From positions 1,488,001 to 1,552,000 of the forward strand of contig NZ_JAUSWX010000001.1 of assembly GCF_030815405.1 (NCBI RefSeq): 64,000 nucleotides of DNA, written 5' to 3'. How positions within the stretch are numbered: the first letter of the stretch is position 1; each line of letters opens with the position of its first letter. Both the position numbers and the translations under genes were made by a program. Source of the stretch: Agromyces albus (GTDB lineage Bacteria > Actinomycetota > Actinomycetes > Actinomycetales > Microbacteriaceae). The notes under the pieces are model-generated. The model saw only the letters and a list, made by a program, of their open reading frames with translations, did no database searches and was not told the origin of the DNA. Positions 28,347 to 37,402 of the stretch are shown here, piece by piece.

Positions 28347-29978
28347 ATGACATCCGCATCCATGAACCGGCGTCGCGGACTCATCGCGGCGGCCGGTGTC
28401 TCGGTGGCAGCTCTCGCTTTCGCCGGCTGCACGCCTGGCGGCGGCGGTGGCGAAACCGGCGGTGGCACGCTGACGATCGGCACCACCGAGCAGGTCACGG
28501 CGCTCGACCCGGCCGGTTCGTACGACAACGGTTCGCTCGCGGTGCACACGCAGGTCTTTCCGTACCTGTTGAACACCGACTATCAGAGCACCGAAGTGGT
28601 GCCCGACCTCGCCGAATCGGCTGAGTTCACCTCCCCGAGCGAGTACACGGTGACGCTTCCCGAAGGCCTCAAATGGGCGAACGGCAACGATCTCACCTCC
28701 GCCGACGTGAAGTTCACCTTCGACCGCCAGCTCGCCATCGCCGACCCGAACGGCCCGTCGTCGCTGCTCTACAACCTCGACAGCGTCGATGCTCCCGATG
28801 ACACGACCGTCGTCTTCAATCTGAAGGCCGAGAACGACCAGGTCTTCCCGAAGATCCTCACGAGCTTCCCCGGCGCGATCGTCGACGACGAGGTCTTCGC
28901 GGCCGACGCACTCACTCCCGACGAGGAGATCGTCGAGGCGAACGCGTTCGCCGGGCCGTACGTCATCACGAGCTACGACTTCAACAACCTCATCTCGTAC
29001 AAGGCGAACCCCGACTACAAGGGTCTCCTCGCTCCGGCGAAGACGGAGACCGTGAACGTCAAGTACTACACCGATGCGTCGAACCTCAAGCTCGACGTGC
29101 AGGAGGGCAATATCGACGTCGCGAACCGCACCCTCAGTGCGACCGACATCGAAGATCTCCGCGGCAACGACAACGTCCAGGTCGTCGACGGCCCCGGTGG
29201 CGAGATCCGCTACCTGGTGTTCAACTTCAACACCATGCCGTTCGGTGCCACGACGGCCGAAGCCGACCCGGTCAAGGCCCTCGCCGTCCGCCAGGCGATC
29301 GCCGACCTCATCGACCGCAATGCCATCTCGGAAGATGTCTACAAGGGCACCTTCTCGCCCCTGTACTCCTACGTGCCCGAGGGGCTCGCCGGCGCGAACG
29401 AGGCGCTGAAAGAGCTGTACGGCGATGGCGACGGCGCGCCCGATGCAGACCGGGCCGCCGAACGGCTCGCGGCAGCAGGTGTCACGACGCCGGTCGCGCT
29501 CAACATCCAGTACGTGGCCGAGCGCTACGGACCGTCGTCGAGCGATGAGTACGCGGTCATCAAGGAGAACCTCGAGGAGAGCGGCCTGTTCACGGTGAAC
29601 CTGCAATCCACCGAGTGGGTCCAGTACTCCGAGGACCGCGTTGCCGACCTCTACTCCGTCTTCCAGATGGGCTGGTTCCCCGACTACTCGGATGCCGACA
29701 ACTACCTCACGCCGTTCTTCCTCAAGGAGAACTTCCTCGTGAACCACTACGACAACCCCGAGGTGAACGACCTGATCCTCGAGCAGGCGGTCACGCAGGA
29801 CCCGGCAGAGCGCGAAGCACTCATCGGCGAGATCCAGGACAAGGTCGCGGCTGACCTCTCCACGATCCCGTACATGCAGGGAGCCCAGGTCGCCGTTGTC
29901 GGAACTGACATCGAAGGGGCCGAAGACACCCTCGACGGCTCGTTCAAGTTCCGGTACGCCGCTCTGTCAAAGGGCTAG
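28347..29978 (+). CDS. ABC transporter substrate-binding lipoprotein (peptide family, SBP_bac_5)
   Basis: A 543-residue extracellular binding protein. The signal peptide ends in a lipobox with Cys28 (ALAFAGC), and a Gly-rich spacer follows. The mature part matches the oligopeptide/dipeptide-binding family: VTALDPAGSYDNGSL, LPEGLKWANGNDLTSADVKFTFDR and VRQAIADLIDRNAI. It should deliver peptides, or another DppA/OppA-type ligand such as nickel or sugars, to the permeases encoded downstream. A strong RBS (AGGAAGAGG) precedes the ATG. A hairpin separates it from the permease gene, as expected when the binding protein must be made in excess. Confidence 0.93.
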   Translation: MTSASMNRRRGLIAAAGVSVAALAFAGCTPGGGGGETGGGTLTIGTTEQVTALDPAGSYDNGSLAVHTQVFPYLLNTDYQSTEVVPDLAESAEFTSPSEYTVTLPEGLKWANGNDLTSADVKFTFDRQLAIADPNGPSSLLYNLDSVDAPDDTTVVFNLKAENDQVFPKILTSFPGAIVDDEVFAADALTPDEEIVEANAFAGPYVITSYDFNNLISYKANPDYKGLLAPAKTETVNVKYYTDASNLKLDVQEGNIDVANRTLSATDIEDLRGNDNVQVVDGPGGEIRYLVFNFNTMPFGATTAEADPVKALAVRQAIADLIDRNAISEDVYKGTFSPLYSYVPEGLAGANEALKELYGDGDGAPDADRAAERLAAAGVTTPVALNIQYVAERYGPSSSDEYAVIKENLEESGLFTVNLQSTEWVQYSEDRVADLYSVFQMGWFPDYSDADNYLTPFFLKENFLVNHYDNPEVNDLILEQAVTQDPAEREALIGEIQDKVAADLSTIPYMQGAQVAVVGTDIEGAEDTLDGSFKFRYAALSKG

Positions 29979-30006
29979 TTCCGACTAGAGTCGTTGAAGC
30001 TCGACG

Positions 30007-30040
30007 ACGGGGGCGATCTGCTACCGCGGGTCGCCCCCGT
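30007..30040 (+). terminator. 10-bp hairpin between binding-protein and permease genes
   Basis: ACGGGGGCGA (30007-30016) pairs with TCGCCCCCGT (30031-30040) across a 14-nt loop. There is only TTCCCC-like sequence after it and no long T-run. It probably acts as an attenuating or 3'-protecting structure that raises binding-protein mRNA over the rest of the operon. Confidence 0.6.
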
Positions 30041-30062
30041 TCCCCTGTACCCCGAGGATTCC

Positions 30063-31157
30063 ATGAGCACACTTGACACCGCGCCCGTCGCCGAGGGAGC
30101 GCCCGCCGCGGGCCGACCGAAGCCGAAATCGCAGGGCGGTGGGTTCGGCCGCTATCTGCTCGTCCGATTCCTGCTGATCTTCCCGACCATCTTCATCCTC
30201 GTCACCCTCGTCTTCTTCCTGATGCGAACGACGGGCGACCCGATCACCGCCGCACAGGGCGGGCGCCTCGGACCCGAGGCCCTTGCCGCGCTCCGCGAGG
30301 CTGCAGGCTACGACCGGCCTCTCTTCATCCAGTACTTCGAATACCTCGGCCAGGTGGCGACCTTCGACTTCGGGTCGACGCTCACGACGAACCGTCCGGT
30401 CATCGACGTGCTCACCACCTACGGGCCGGCGACGTTCGAGCTCGTTGCCTACTCACTCATCATCGCCTTCGCGGTCGGCATCCCACTCGGCCGCCTCGCC
30501 GCCTACCACCGCGACAAGCCGCAGGACGCGGTCTTCCGCGTGCTCGCGATCCTCTGGTACGCCGTGCCGATCTTCTTCGCGGGCCTCCTGCTGAAGCTCA
30601 TCTTCGCGGTGTGGCTCAAATGGCTTCCCGTCGCAGGGCGCGCAAGCGTGAGCGCCGAACTGCAGATGCAGGTCCTGCCGAACAAGACGAGCTTCTACAC
30701 GATCGACGCACTGATGACCGGCGACCCCGCGGTCCTCGGCGATGTGCTCGCGCACGCCGTGCTGCCGGCGATCGCCCTCGGCCTGCTCACGGGCGGCATC
30801 TTCCTCCGGCTCGTGCGCACGAACGTGATCGGAACGCTCGCGACCGATTACGTCGATGCGGCGCGCTCACGCGGGGTCGCCGAGTCTCGGCTGCTGCGCA
30901 AGCACGCCTATCGGCCGGCGCTGATCCCGATCGTCACGGTCATCGGCCTGCAGATCGCACTGCTCCTCTCGGGCGCGGTGCTCACCGAGACCACGTTCGA
31001 GTGGAAGGGCCTCGGCTTCATCCTCGCCGAGTTCCTCGAGTCCCGTGACTTCGTCGCCGTCCAGGGCATCGTGGTGCTGCTCGCGGTGATCGTCGCCCTC
31101 ACGAATTTCGTCGTCGACATCATCGCGGCGTTCATCGACCCGAGGGTGAGGTACTGA
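30063..31157 (+). CDS. ABC transporter permease (DppB/OppB type)
   Basis: A 364-residue inner-membrane permease. A cytoplasmic N-terminus of about 30 residues is followed by six hydrophobic helices. The N-terminal VRFLLIFPTIFILVTLVFFLMRTTGDP is the DppB signature, and the EAA loop reads DYVDAARSRGVAESRLLRKHAYRPALIPIVT. The ATG at 30063 is chosen because the preceding in-frame sequence forms the intergenic hairpin. The gene ends one base before the next permease start. Confidence 0.92.
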   Translation: MSTLDTAPVAEGAPAAGRPKPKSQGGGFGRYLLVRFLLIFPTIFILVTLVFFLMRTTGDPITAAQGGRLGPEALAALREAAGYDRPLFIQYFEYLGQVATFDFGSTLTTNRPVIDVLTTYGPATFELVAYSLIIAFAVGIPLGRLAAYHRDKPQDAVFRVLAILWYAVPIFFAGLLLKLIFAVWLKWLPVAGRASVSAELQMQVLPNKTSFYTIDALMTGDPAVLGDVLAHAVLPAIALGLLTGGIFLRLVRTNVIGTLATDYVDAARSRGVAESRLLRKHAYRPALIPIVTVIGLQIALLLSGAVLTETTFEWKGLGFILAEFLESRDFVAVQGIVVLLAVIVALTNFVVDIIAAFIDPRVRY

Positions 31158-31158
31158 G

Positions 31159-32232
31159 ATGACCGCGGCATCCGTCACCCCCGTGCGCCGTCGCCCACTG
31201 CGCGATCGGCTTCCGATCGTCCACCAACTCCGGCAGAGCATGGGCCTCCAGCGGGGCATGCTCGTCGCCGGTCTCGTCATGGTCGCGGTGTTCATCCTGT
31301 GCTCGATCGTCGCGCCCCTGATCGCCCCGTACGGCTTCGCACAGCGGAAAGACGAGTCGGGCGGGTTCGGTACACAACAGCCACCATCGCCCGAACACAT
31401 TTTCGGCACCACAGTCGGCGGCTACGACGTGTTCTCTCGCGTCATCTGGGGCACCCAGACCGCGATCCTCGTGATCGTCATCGCCGTGATCCTCTCGATC
31501 TTCATCGGCGTGGCGCTCGGCCTCTTCTCCGGCTACTTCGGCGGCTGGCTCGACCGCGTGCTCGTCGTCGTGTGCGACGCGATCTACGCCTTCCCGTCGC
31601 TGCTGCTCGCCATCGTGCTGTCGATCGTCATCTCGCAGGGGCAGTCCAACCTGTGGGGCGGCGTGCTCGCGGCGGCCGGGTCCATCACGGTGGTCTTCAT
31701 CCCGCAGTACTTCCGGGTGATCCGCGCCGAGACGGTGCGCATCAAGGCCGAGGCGTTCGTCGAGTCGGCGAAGGTGCTCGGCGCCTCGAGCACGCGGATC
31801 GTGTTCAAGCACGTCTTCCGCAATGCCACGCGCACTCTTCCACTCATCATCACGCTCAACTCGTCGGAGGCGATCCTGACTCTCGCGGCCCTGGGCTTCC
31901 TCGGCTTCGGCATCGAGCCGACGGCTGCAGCCGAGTGGGGGTACGACCTGTTCAAGGCGCAATCGGATGTCACGAGCGGCATCTGGTGGACGGCCTTCTT
32001 CCCGGGCGCCGCCATCGTCTTCACGGTGCTCGGCATCACCCTCGTCGGCGAGAGCCTCAACGACCTGGCCGATCCGCGGCTCCGGGGGCGCCGCCGCGTC
32101 GCACAGGCGGCCGGCGAGGTCGCCGCGACGTCGGTCGTCCCCGGCGGCACGTTGACGGCCGGTCCCGGAGGCCTCGATGGTCTCGAAGACGGCCAATCGT
32201 TCGACGAGCACGGGATCGAGGTCAGGCGATGA
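31159..32232 (+). CDS. ABC transporter permease (DppC/OppC type)
   Basis: A 357-residue permease partner. After a basic N-terminus it has six hydrophobic helices, including MLVAGLVMVAVFILCSIVAPLIAPYGF, the DppC-specific FGTTVGGYDVFSRVIWGTQTAILV segment and an EAA loop with FVESAKVLGASSTRIVFKHVF. The C-terminal ~50 residues are a polar tail not usual in the family. ATG 31159 follows the upstream stop by one base, and the 3' end overlaps the ATPase start by 4 bp (ATGA). Confidence 0.92.
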   Translation: MTAASVTPVRRRPLRDRLPIVHQLRQSMGLQRGMLVAGLVMVAVFILCSIVAPLIAPYGFAQRKDESGGFGTQQPPSPEHIFGTTVGGYDVFSRVIWGTQTAILVIVIAVILSIFIGVALGLFSGYFGGWLDRVLVVVCDAIYAFPSLLLAIVLSIVISQGQSNLWGGVLAAAGSITVVFIPQYFRVIRAETVRIKAEAFVESAKVLGASSTRIVFKHVFRNATRTLPLIITLNSSEAILTLAALGFLGFGIEPTAAAEWGYDLFKAQSDVTSGIWWTAFFPGAAIVFTVLGITLVGESLNDLADPRLRGRRRVAQAAGEVAATSVVPGGTLTAGPGGLDGLEDGQSFDEHGIEVRR

Positions 32233-33917
32233 GCACGGTGGTCGACATCAGGAACCTCGGCGTCTCTTTCGCGACGGATGCCGGGGCGGTCAAGGCGGTC
32301 GACGACGTCTCGCTGTCGGTCGCCCGCGGTGAGGTGCTCGCGATCGTCGGCGAGTCCGGCAGTGGCAAGACGGTCACGGCGAAGACGATCCTCGGGCTCC
32401 TCCCCGAGACGGCAACGACGAGCGGCGCCGTGGTGCTCTCGAACCGCGAGGGCACTCGCGAGACCGACATCATCAGCCTTTCGACACACCAGCTCCGCGA
32501 GGTGCGCGGCACCGACGTCGCCATGGTGTTCCAAGAGCCCTCGACTGCGTTGAACCCGGTGTACACCGTGGGCTGGCAGATCATGGAGGGCATTCGGGCC
32601 CACGGCGACGTCTCGAAGAAGGACGCGCGCGCGAAGGCGATCGACATCCTGCGACGGGTCGGCATCCCCGACCCCGAGGAACGTGTCGACCACTATCCGC
32701 ACCAGTTCTCGGGCGGGCAGAAGCAGCGCGTGGTCATCGCCATGGCGCTCGTGCTCGACCCCGGCCTGATCGTGGCCGACGAGCCCACCACCGCGCTCGA
32801 CGTGACGGTGCAGGCGGAGATCCTCGATCTTCTTCGGAAGTGCCGAGATGAGTTCGGCACGGCGATCGTGCTGATCACCCACAACATGGGCGTCGTCGCC
32901 GATCTCGCCGATCGTGTCGCGGTGATGTACGAGGGCAACGTCGTCGAGCAGGCCGACGTCGAGACGCTGTTCTCGGCTCCGCAAGCCGACTACACGAAAG
33001 CCCTGCTCGCCGCCGTGCCGTATGTGGGCCACGGTGCCGCGAGTGCGGTCGAACGCGTAGCCGCGCGGGCCGCGGGATGGGCCGAGCTGACCCCCGTCGT
33101 CGAGGCGCGCGGACTTGAGATCTCGTATCCGGGCCGATTCGGCCGGCCGGGGTTCCGCGCCGTCGATGGCGTCGACTTCGTCATCCGACCGGGGGAGGTG
33201 CTCGGTCTCGTCGGCGAGTCCGGCTCGGGCAAGACGACCATCGGCCGTGCGATCGCAGGGCTCACGAAGGTCACCGGAGGATCGCTGCGCGTGCTCGGCG
33301 CGGAGATGAACGGAATCCGCGAGCGGAATTTCCGTCCGCTCCGCAGTCGGCTCGGATTCGTGTTCCAAGACCCGGCTTCGAGCTTCAATCCGCTCCTGAC
33401 GATCGCCGAGTGCGTCGCCGAGCCGCTCATCATCCACGGCCGGGCGAAAGACGCCAATGCAGCCCGAGCACGGGTGAACGAGCTGCTCGAGGCCGTGCAG
33501 CTGCCACGCGCATACGGCGACCGCTACCCTCACGAGCTGAGCGGCGGCCAGCGACAGCGTGCCAGCCTTGCGCGCGCGCTCGCGCTCGAACCCGAACTGC
33601 TCATCGCCGATGAGCCGACCTCGGCGCTCGACGTCTCGGTGCAGGCTCGCGTGCTCGAGCTGTTCGCCGAACTCCAGCGCGAGTTCGGCTTCGCGTCGCT
33701 CTTCATCAGTCATGATCTCGCCGTGGTCGACCTGCTCGCCGATCGCATCGGCGTGCTCTACCGCGGCTCGCTCGTCGAGGAGGGCACCGGTGCCGAGGTG
33801 CTCGGAGCTCCGAAGCATCCGTATACCCAGCGCCTGCTCGCGTCCCTCCCGGTACCCGACCCGGTCGCCCAAGCCGAGCGCCGCGCGGAACTCCGGCGCA
33901 TTCGGGAGGCGAGCTGA
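32229..33917 (+). CDS. fused dipeptide ABC transporter ATP-binding protein (DppD-DppF)
   Basis: A 562-residue protein carrying two complete ATPase domains. Domain 1 (about 1-265) has [16 protein letters not shown] and [12 protein letters not shown]. Domain 2 (about 285-555) has [17 protein letters not shown] and [12 protein letters not shown]. Both have the C-terminal peptide-transporter extension ([34 protein letters not shown]). It energises import through the two permeases. The ATG overlaps the permease stop. The fusion is a known arrangement in actinobacteria and makes a further ATPase gene downstream surprising. Confidence 0.94.
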   Translation: MSTVVDIRNLGVSFATDAGAVKAVDDVSLSVARGEVLAIVGESGSGKTVTAKTILGLLPETATTSGAVVLSNREGTRETDIISLSTHQLREVRGTDVAMVFQEPSTALNPVYTVGWQIMEGIRAHGDVSKKDARAKAIDILRRVGIPDPEERVDHYPHQFSGGQKQRVVIAMALVLDPGLIVADEPTTALDVTVQAEILDLLRKCRDEFGTAIVLITHNMGVVADLADRVAVMYEGNVVEQADVETLFSAPQADYTKALLAAVPYVGHGAASAVERVAARAAGWAELTPVVEARGLEISYPGRFGRPGFRAVDGVDFVIRPGEVLGLVGESGSGKTTIGRAIAGLTKVTGGSLRVLGAEMNGIRERNFRPLRSRLGFVFQDPASSFNPLLTIAECVAEPLIIHGRAKDANAARARVNELLEAVQLPRAYGDRYPHELSGGQRQRASLARALALEPELLIADEPTSALDVSVQARVLELFAELQREFGFASLFISHDLAVVDLLADRIGVLYRGSLVEEGTGAEVLGAPKHPYTQRLLASLPVPDPVAQAERRAELRRIREAS

Positions 33918-34774
33918 TGACCGGTGCCGCGCACCGTTATCCCATCGTGCTGAGCGATCTCTCGATCGAATACCCCGCCCATGGAGCGAGCGCCGCCCAC
34001 GTCGCACTGCACGGGATCTCGCTCAGGGTCGCGCCTGGCGAGGTGCTCGGAATGCTCGGCAGCGCAGGCAGCGGCAAGAGCACTCTCGCGAAGGTGCTCT
34101 CCGGCGTCGCCTTCGAGCCGCGCACCGGCGACGTGCGACCGGTGATCACGGGCGGCGAGGCGACGGTGCTCGGCCACCAACTTCGCGGTCTTCCGAAGCG
34201 AAAGCTTCCCGAGTACCGCTTCCACGTGGGGTACCTGCCGCAGGATGCCGCGTCGAGCCTGCCGCCCGACCGCACGGTCGCCGAGATCGTCGGCGAACCG
34301 ATTCTCGAACGCGACCGTCGGTACAACCGCCACGCGCTCACGAACCGGGTGGCGACGATGATCGACAGCGTGCGGCTGCCGCTCGGCATGCTCGATCGGT
34401 TCCCCTACGAATTGAGCGGCGGCCAGCGCCAGCGCGTCGCGCTCGCCCGCGCGCTCGTGCTCGGCCCGTCGGTGCTCATCGCCGACGAGCCGACCGCCGG
34501 CATCGATCTCACCGTGCGGGACGCGGTCGCCCAGCTCATCCGCGACCTGCGCGAGCAGCACACGTTCTCGGCGATCATCATCAGCCATGACCTGCCGGTG
34601 CTGCGCCGCACCGCCGACCGCATCGCCGTGCTCGACAAGGGCGAGCTCGCCGCGATCGGCACGATCGACGAGGTCTTCGACGATCCGCGGCATCCGTATG
34701 TCATGGCACTCGCGGGTGCACTCGACGCCGGACACGCGGTGATCGACGAGCTGGACTCCGGCCCACTCGCGTGA
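33917..34774 (+). CDS. additional ABC transporter ATP-binding protein
   Basis: A 285-residue third ATPase of the operon. It has Walker A GSAGSGKST, a Q-loop (VGYLPQDAASSLPPDRTV), signature LSGGQRQR, Walker B VLIADEPTAGID and a switch His. DPRHPYVMALAGALD is the remnant of the peptide-transporter C-terminus. The start overlaps the fused ATPase by one base. Since the fused protein already supplies two nucleotide sites, this one may be an alternative subunit or serve another permease pair. Confidence 0.9.
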   Translation: MTGAAHRYPIVLSDLSIEYPAHGASAAHVALHGISLRVAPGEVLGMLGSAGSGKSTLAKVLSGVAFEPRTGDVRPVITGGEATVLGHQLRGLPKRKLPEYRFHVGYLPQDAASSLPPDRTVAEIVGEPILERDRRYNRHALTNRVATMIDSVRLPLGMLDRFPYELSGGQRQRVALARALVLGPSVLIADEPTAGIDLTVRDAVAQLIRDLREQHTFSAIIISHDLPVLRRTADRIAVLDKGELAAIGTIDEVFDDPRHPYVMALAGALDAGHAVIDELDSGPLA

Positions 34775-34807
34775 CGGATGTCGCGGCCGCTCGGGGGCCG
34801 GCACGAA

Positions 34808-34837
34808 TTGGGAGTCGGGCACTCCCTTTGCTAGAGT
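34808..34837 (+). promoter_or_regulatory. tRNA-Asn promoter
   Basis: TTGGGA (34808-34813) and TAGAGT (34832-34837) with an 18-bp spacer lie 19 bp upstream of the mature tRNA 5' end. They fit a housekeeping sigma-factor promoter. Confidence 0.65.
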
Positions 34838-34856
34838 ATCGATGCTGAACAAGCGA

Positions 34857-34929
34857 TCCTCCATAGCTCAATTGGCAGAGCAATCGGCTGTTAACCGATA
34901 GGTTCTTGGTTCGAGTCCAAGTGGGGGAG
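34857..34929 (+). tRNA. tRNA-Asn (anticodon GTT)
   Basis: A 73-nt cloverleaf. Acceptor TCCTCCA pairs with TGGGGGA, the anticodon stem is ATCGG/CCGAT and the loop is CTGTTAA with anticodon GTT at 34890-34892. The T arm contains GGTTCGAGTCC. The discriminator base is G and CCA is not encoded. Confidence 0.97.
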
Positions 34930-34935
34930 CCGCAG

Positions 34936-34974
34936 AACCCCGTCCTTCCCGAGAAGGACGGGGTTTCTTGTGTT
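34936..34974 (+). terminator. Rho-independent terminator after tRNA-Asn
   Basis: AACCCCGTCCTTC (34936-34948) and GAAGGACGGGGTT (34953-34965) form a perfect 13-bp stem with a 4-nt loop, followed by TCTTGTGTT. It is the strongest intrinsic terminator in the window. Confidence 0.93.
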
Positions 34975-35038
34975 AACCCGGTCGGCGCTGCCATCAGCCG
35001 GTACGACGCCTAGATCATCGATGCATAGAACCGCAAGG

Positions 35039-35044
35039 TATAAT
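35039..35044 (+). promoter_or_regulatory. consensus -10 box for the PadR operon
   Basis: A perfect TATAAT ends 5 nt before ATG 35050. AT-rich repeats around it (ATCATCGATGCAT at 35014-35026 and ATGATCGATGG at 35043-35053) may be the PadR operator. The start would be leaderless from 35050, or use a short leader with GGGG before ATG 35065. Confidence 0.6.
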
Positions 35045-35049
35045 GATCG

Positions 35050-35412
35050 ATGGATCGGGGTGTCATGAACATCGACAAAGACCTGGTGGCCGCGATGGCG
35101 ACACCGCTCGTGCTTGCGATCCTCGTCGAGGGCACGAGCTACGGCTATGCGATCCTCAAGCGGGTCCGTGAGCTCTCCGGCGGCGATCTCGAATGGACCG
35201 ACGGAATGCTGTATCCGCTGCTCCACCGGCTCGAGCGAATGGGCTGCATCCGCGCCGAGTGGGGCGTCTCGCCCGAGGGCAGGCGCCGCCGCTATTACAA
35301 GATCACCGAGGTCGGTCGCGCCCAGCTGGCGGAGCAGCGGCGGCAATGGGACACCGCGACCCGCACTCTCGGCGGGCTGTGGGAAATGGCAGTTCCAGTG
35401 GCAGGGGCATGA
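35050..35412 (+). CDS. PadR family transcriptional regulator
   Basis: A 120-residue winged-helix repressor. The core is DLVAAMATPLVLAILVEGTSYGYAILKRVRELSGG, then the wing region WTDGMLYPLLHRLERMGCIRAEW and RRRRYYKITEVGRAQL. PadR proteins bind small ligands or sense membrane stress and usually repress themselves and the following gene. A second ATG at 35065 gives the more typical MNIDKDL start. It overlaps the downstream membrane-protein gene by 4 bp, which makes co-regulation very likely. Confidence 0.93.
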   Translation: MDRGVMNIDKDLVAAMATPLVLAILVEGTSYGYAILKRVRELSGGDLEWTDGMLYPLLHRLERMGCIRAEWGVSPEGRRRRYYKITEVGRAQLAEQRRQWDTATRTLGGLWEMAVPVAGA

Positions 35413-36752
35413 GCATGGATTCCGTCGAGCACCAGATCGACCAATGGCGCGCCGCGGTCCTTCGGGGTCGTGCGGTCGACGGAGGCGACGCCGACGAGCT
35501 CGAAGGCCATCTGCGGGAGCAGATCGAAGAGCTCGAGAGTGCCGGACTCTCGGGCGATGAGGCCTTCCTCATCGCGGTCAAGCGGCTGGGTGAGGTTGAC
35601 CTCATCACCGCGGAGTTCGCTCGCGAGCACAGCGATCGGCTCTGGAAGCAGCTCGTGATGTCACACCCTGACGAGAGCGGGCAGCAGGCGGTGCTGACGA
35701 TGCTCGGCTTCGCCTTGGTCACCGCCGTGCTCATCCAGGTCGCTCGCCTTCTCGCCCAGGTTCCCGGCTCGAGCAGCGCGTGGTTCCTGCGGGACCTCAG
35801 CCTCTTCGTCCTGCCGGTGCTCGCGACGTTCTTCGCGGTGGTCAGACGGATGCCGTTGAGACCCGCCGTCAGCCTCGTCGGGGCAGTGGCCGTGCTCGCA
35901 GTGGCCGTCAACGTCTTCCCGTTTCCTCCGGGTTCGAGCACCGACCTGCTCGTCGCGATTCATCTCCCGTTCGCGCTCTGGTTCGTCGTGGGTGTCGCCT
36001 ATGTCGGGGGAGACGTGCGATCAGCCGCCAGGCGCATGGACTTCATCCGATTCACCGGCGAGTGGGCGATCTACTATGCGCTGATCGCCCTCGGCGGCGC
36101 GGTGCTGCTCGGCCTGACCAGCCTCGTGCTCACGCCGATCGCCCCCGACGCGATCCCGGAGGTCATGACCTGGGTCGTTCCATCGGGAGCCGCGGGAGCT
36201 GTGGTCGTGGCAGCGTGGCTCGTCGAGGAGAAGAAGAGCGTCATCGAGAATCTCGCGCCGGTGCTCACCGCCATCTTCACGCCGTTGTTCGCCGTCATGC
36301 TGCTGGTATCGGCGATCGGATACCTCGCGGCAGGCGTCGGGCGCGACTTCGACCGCGACCTGCTGACCGTGTTCGACGTGCTCCTGCTCGTCGTCCTCGG
36401 CCTCGTGGTCTACGGCATCTCGGCGCGTGACACGAACCGCCCGGCCGGCTTGATGGATGTGCTCCGCCTGGTGGCGGTCATCGCCGCCGTCGTGCTCGAT
36501 ATTCTCGTGCTCGGCTCGATGCTCGCCCGCGTGGGCGAGTTCGGGTTCACCGCCAACCGCGTGGCGGCACTCGGGCTGAACGTCGTGCTGCTCGTGAACC
36601 TCGTGATGACGGCATGGCTCATCGCCCGCCTGCTCGCGGCGAAGGCGTCGGCGGTCCGGCTCGAGCGGTGGCAGACCGGATACCTCCCGGTGTTCGCGGG
36701 CTGGGTGCTGGTGGTCGTGCTCGTCGTGCCGCCCCTCTTCGGCTTCGCGTGA
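35409..36752 (+). CDS. permease prefix domain (HAAS)-containing membrane protein
   Basis: A 447-residue protein. The N-terminal ~75 residues form the PadR-linked permease-prefix/HAAS domain (VEHQIDQWRAAVLRGRAVDGGDADELEGHLREQIEEL and SGDEAFLIAVKRLGEVDLI). About eleven hydrophobic helices follow from residue 95 to the end. PadR-HAAS pairs are widespread regulatory units in Gram-positives in which the HAAS domain is thought to interact with membrane partners; the transported substrate, if any, is unknown. The start overlaps padR as ATGA. Confidence 0.85.
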   Translation: MSMDSVEHQIDQWRAAVLRGRAVDGGDADELEGHLREQIEELESAGLSGDEAFLIAVKRLGEVDLITAEFAREHSDRLWKQLVMSHPDESGQQAVLTMLGFALVTAVLIQVARLLAQVPGSSSAWFLRDLSLFVLPVLATFFAVVRRMPLRPAVSLVGAVAVLAVAVNVFPFPPGSSTDLLVAIHLPFALWFVVGVAYVGGDVRSAARRMDFIRFTGEWAIYYALIALGGAVLLGLTSLVLTPIAPDAIPEVMTWVVPSGAAGAVVVAAWLVEEKKSVIENLAPVLTAIFTPLFAVMLLVSAIGYLAAGVGRDFDRDLLTVFDVLLLVVLGLVVYGISARDTNRPAGLMDVLRLVAVIAAVVLDILVLGSMLARVGEFGFTANRVAALGLNVVLLVNLVMTAWLIARLLAAKASAVRLERWQTGYLPVFAGWVLVVVLVVPPLFGFA

Positions 36753-36795
36753 TCGCACGGCCTTCGCCGCGCAGTGCGCACTGCTGCCGCGGGCC

Positions 36796-37362
36796 TCAGC
36801 CTTCGAGGTCGTCGACGCCCGGCATCCACTGCTGGCCCGGCTGCCCCCAACCGAGCTTGCGATTGATCTTCGTGACGATGCGCTGGTCGCGCTCGCCCAA
36901 GCGGTCGGTGTAGAGGATGCCGTCGAGGTGGTCGTACTCGTGCTGGAAGATTCGCGCGAGCCAGCCCTCGGCCTCGATCTCGAACCGGACACCCTCGAGG
37001 TCGGTCGCGCGGAGGATCGCGCGCTCGGCGCGACGCAAGCCGAATCGCTCGCCCGGGAAGGAGAGGCAGCCCTCGGACTCCTCGTCGGGGTCGGGGTCGC
37101 CGACGGGGGGCGGGGAGATCCAGAGTTCGGGATTGATCGCGACGCCGCGCCAGCGGGTGCCCGCCTCGTCGACCCAGCCGAAGGTGAAGAGCCGGAGCGC
37201 CACACCCACTTGCGGAGCGGCGAGGCCGACGCCCGGCGCGGCATCCATCGTCTCGAAGAGATCCCGCACGAGCGCACGCAGTTCATCGTCGATCGACTCG
37301 ACGGGCAGGGCGGGGGAGTGGAGGACCGGGTCGCCGGTGATTCGTATGGGGAGCACGGCCAT
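36796..37362 (-). CDS. def: peptide deformylase
   Basis: A 188-residue metalloprotease that removes the formyl group from nascent proteins. All three motifs are present: GVGLAAPQVG (44-53), EGCLSFPG (97-104, metal ligand Cys99) and QHEYDHLDG (140-148, ligands His141 and His145, catalytic Glu142). ATG 37362 gives the standard N-terminus AVLPIRITGDPVL. The open frame continues upstream but would run through the divergent NIPA-like gene. This is a type I/III length with an acidic insertion (DPDPDEESE). Confidence 0.96.
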   Translation of the reverse strand: MAVLPIRITGDPVLHSPALPVESIDDELRALVRDLFETMDAAPGVGLAAPQVGVALRLFTFGWVDEAGTRWRGVAINPELWISPPPVGDPDPDEESEGCLSFPGERFGLRRAERAILRATDLEGVRFEIEAEGWLARIFQHEYDHLDGILYTDRLGERDQRIVTKINRKLGWGQPGQQWMPGVDDLEG

Positions 37363-37390
37363 TCGGACAGGATATCGGGGGACGAGCGGG

Positions 37391-37396
37391 TAGGGT
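37391..37396 (+). promoter_or_regulatory. leaderless -10 element for the NIPA-like gene
   Basis: TAGGGT ends exactly 6 nt before GTG 37403. The absence of an RBS and the spacing point to leaderless translation and fix the start codon. Confidence 0.55.
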
Positions 37397-37402
37397 CGAT
37401 GC

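Noticed and set aside
31584..34007. 807-codon open frame antisense to the peptide ABC genes, and a 706-codon frame antisense at 15405-17525
   Set aside because: Both are shadows of strong ABC transporter genes, with no recognisable motif or RBS.
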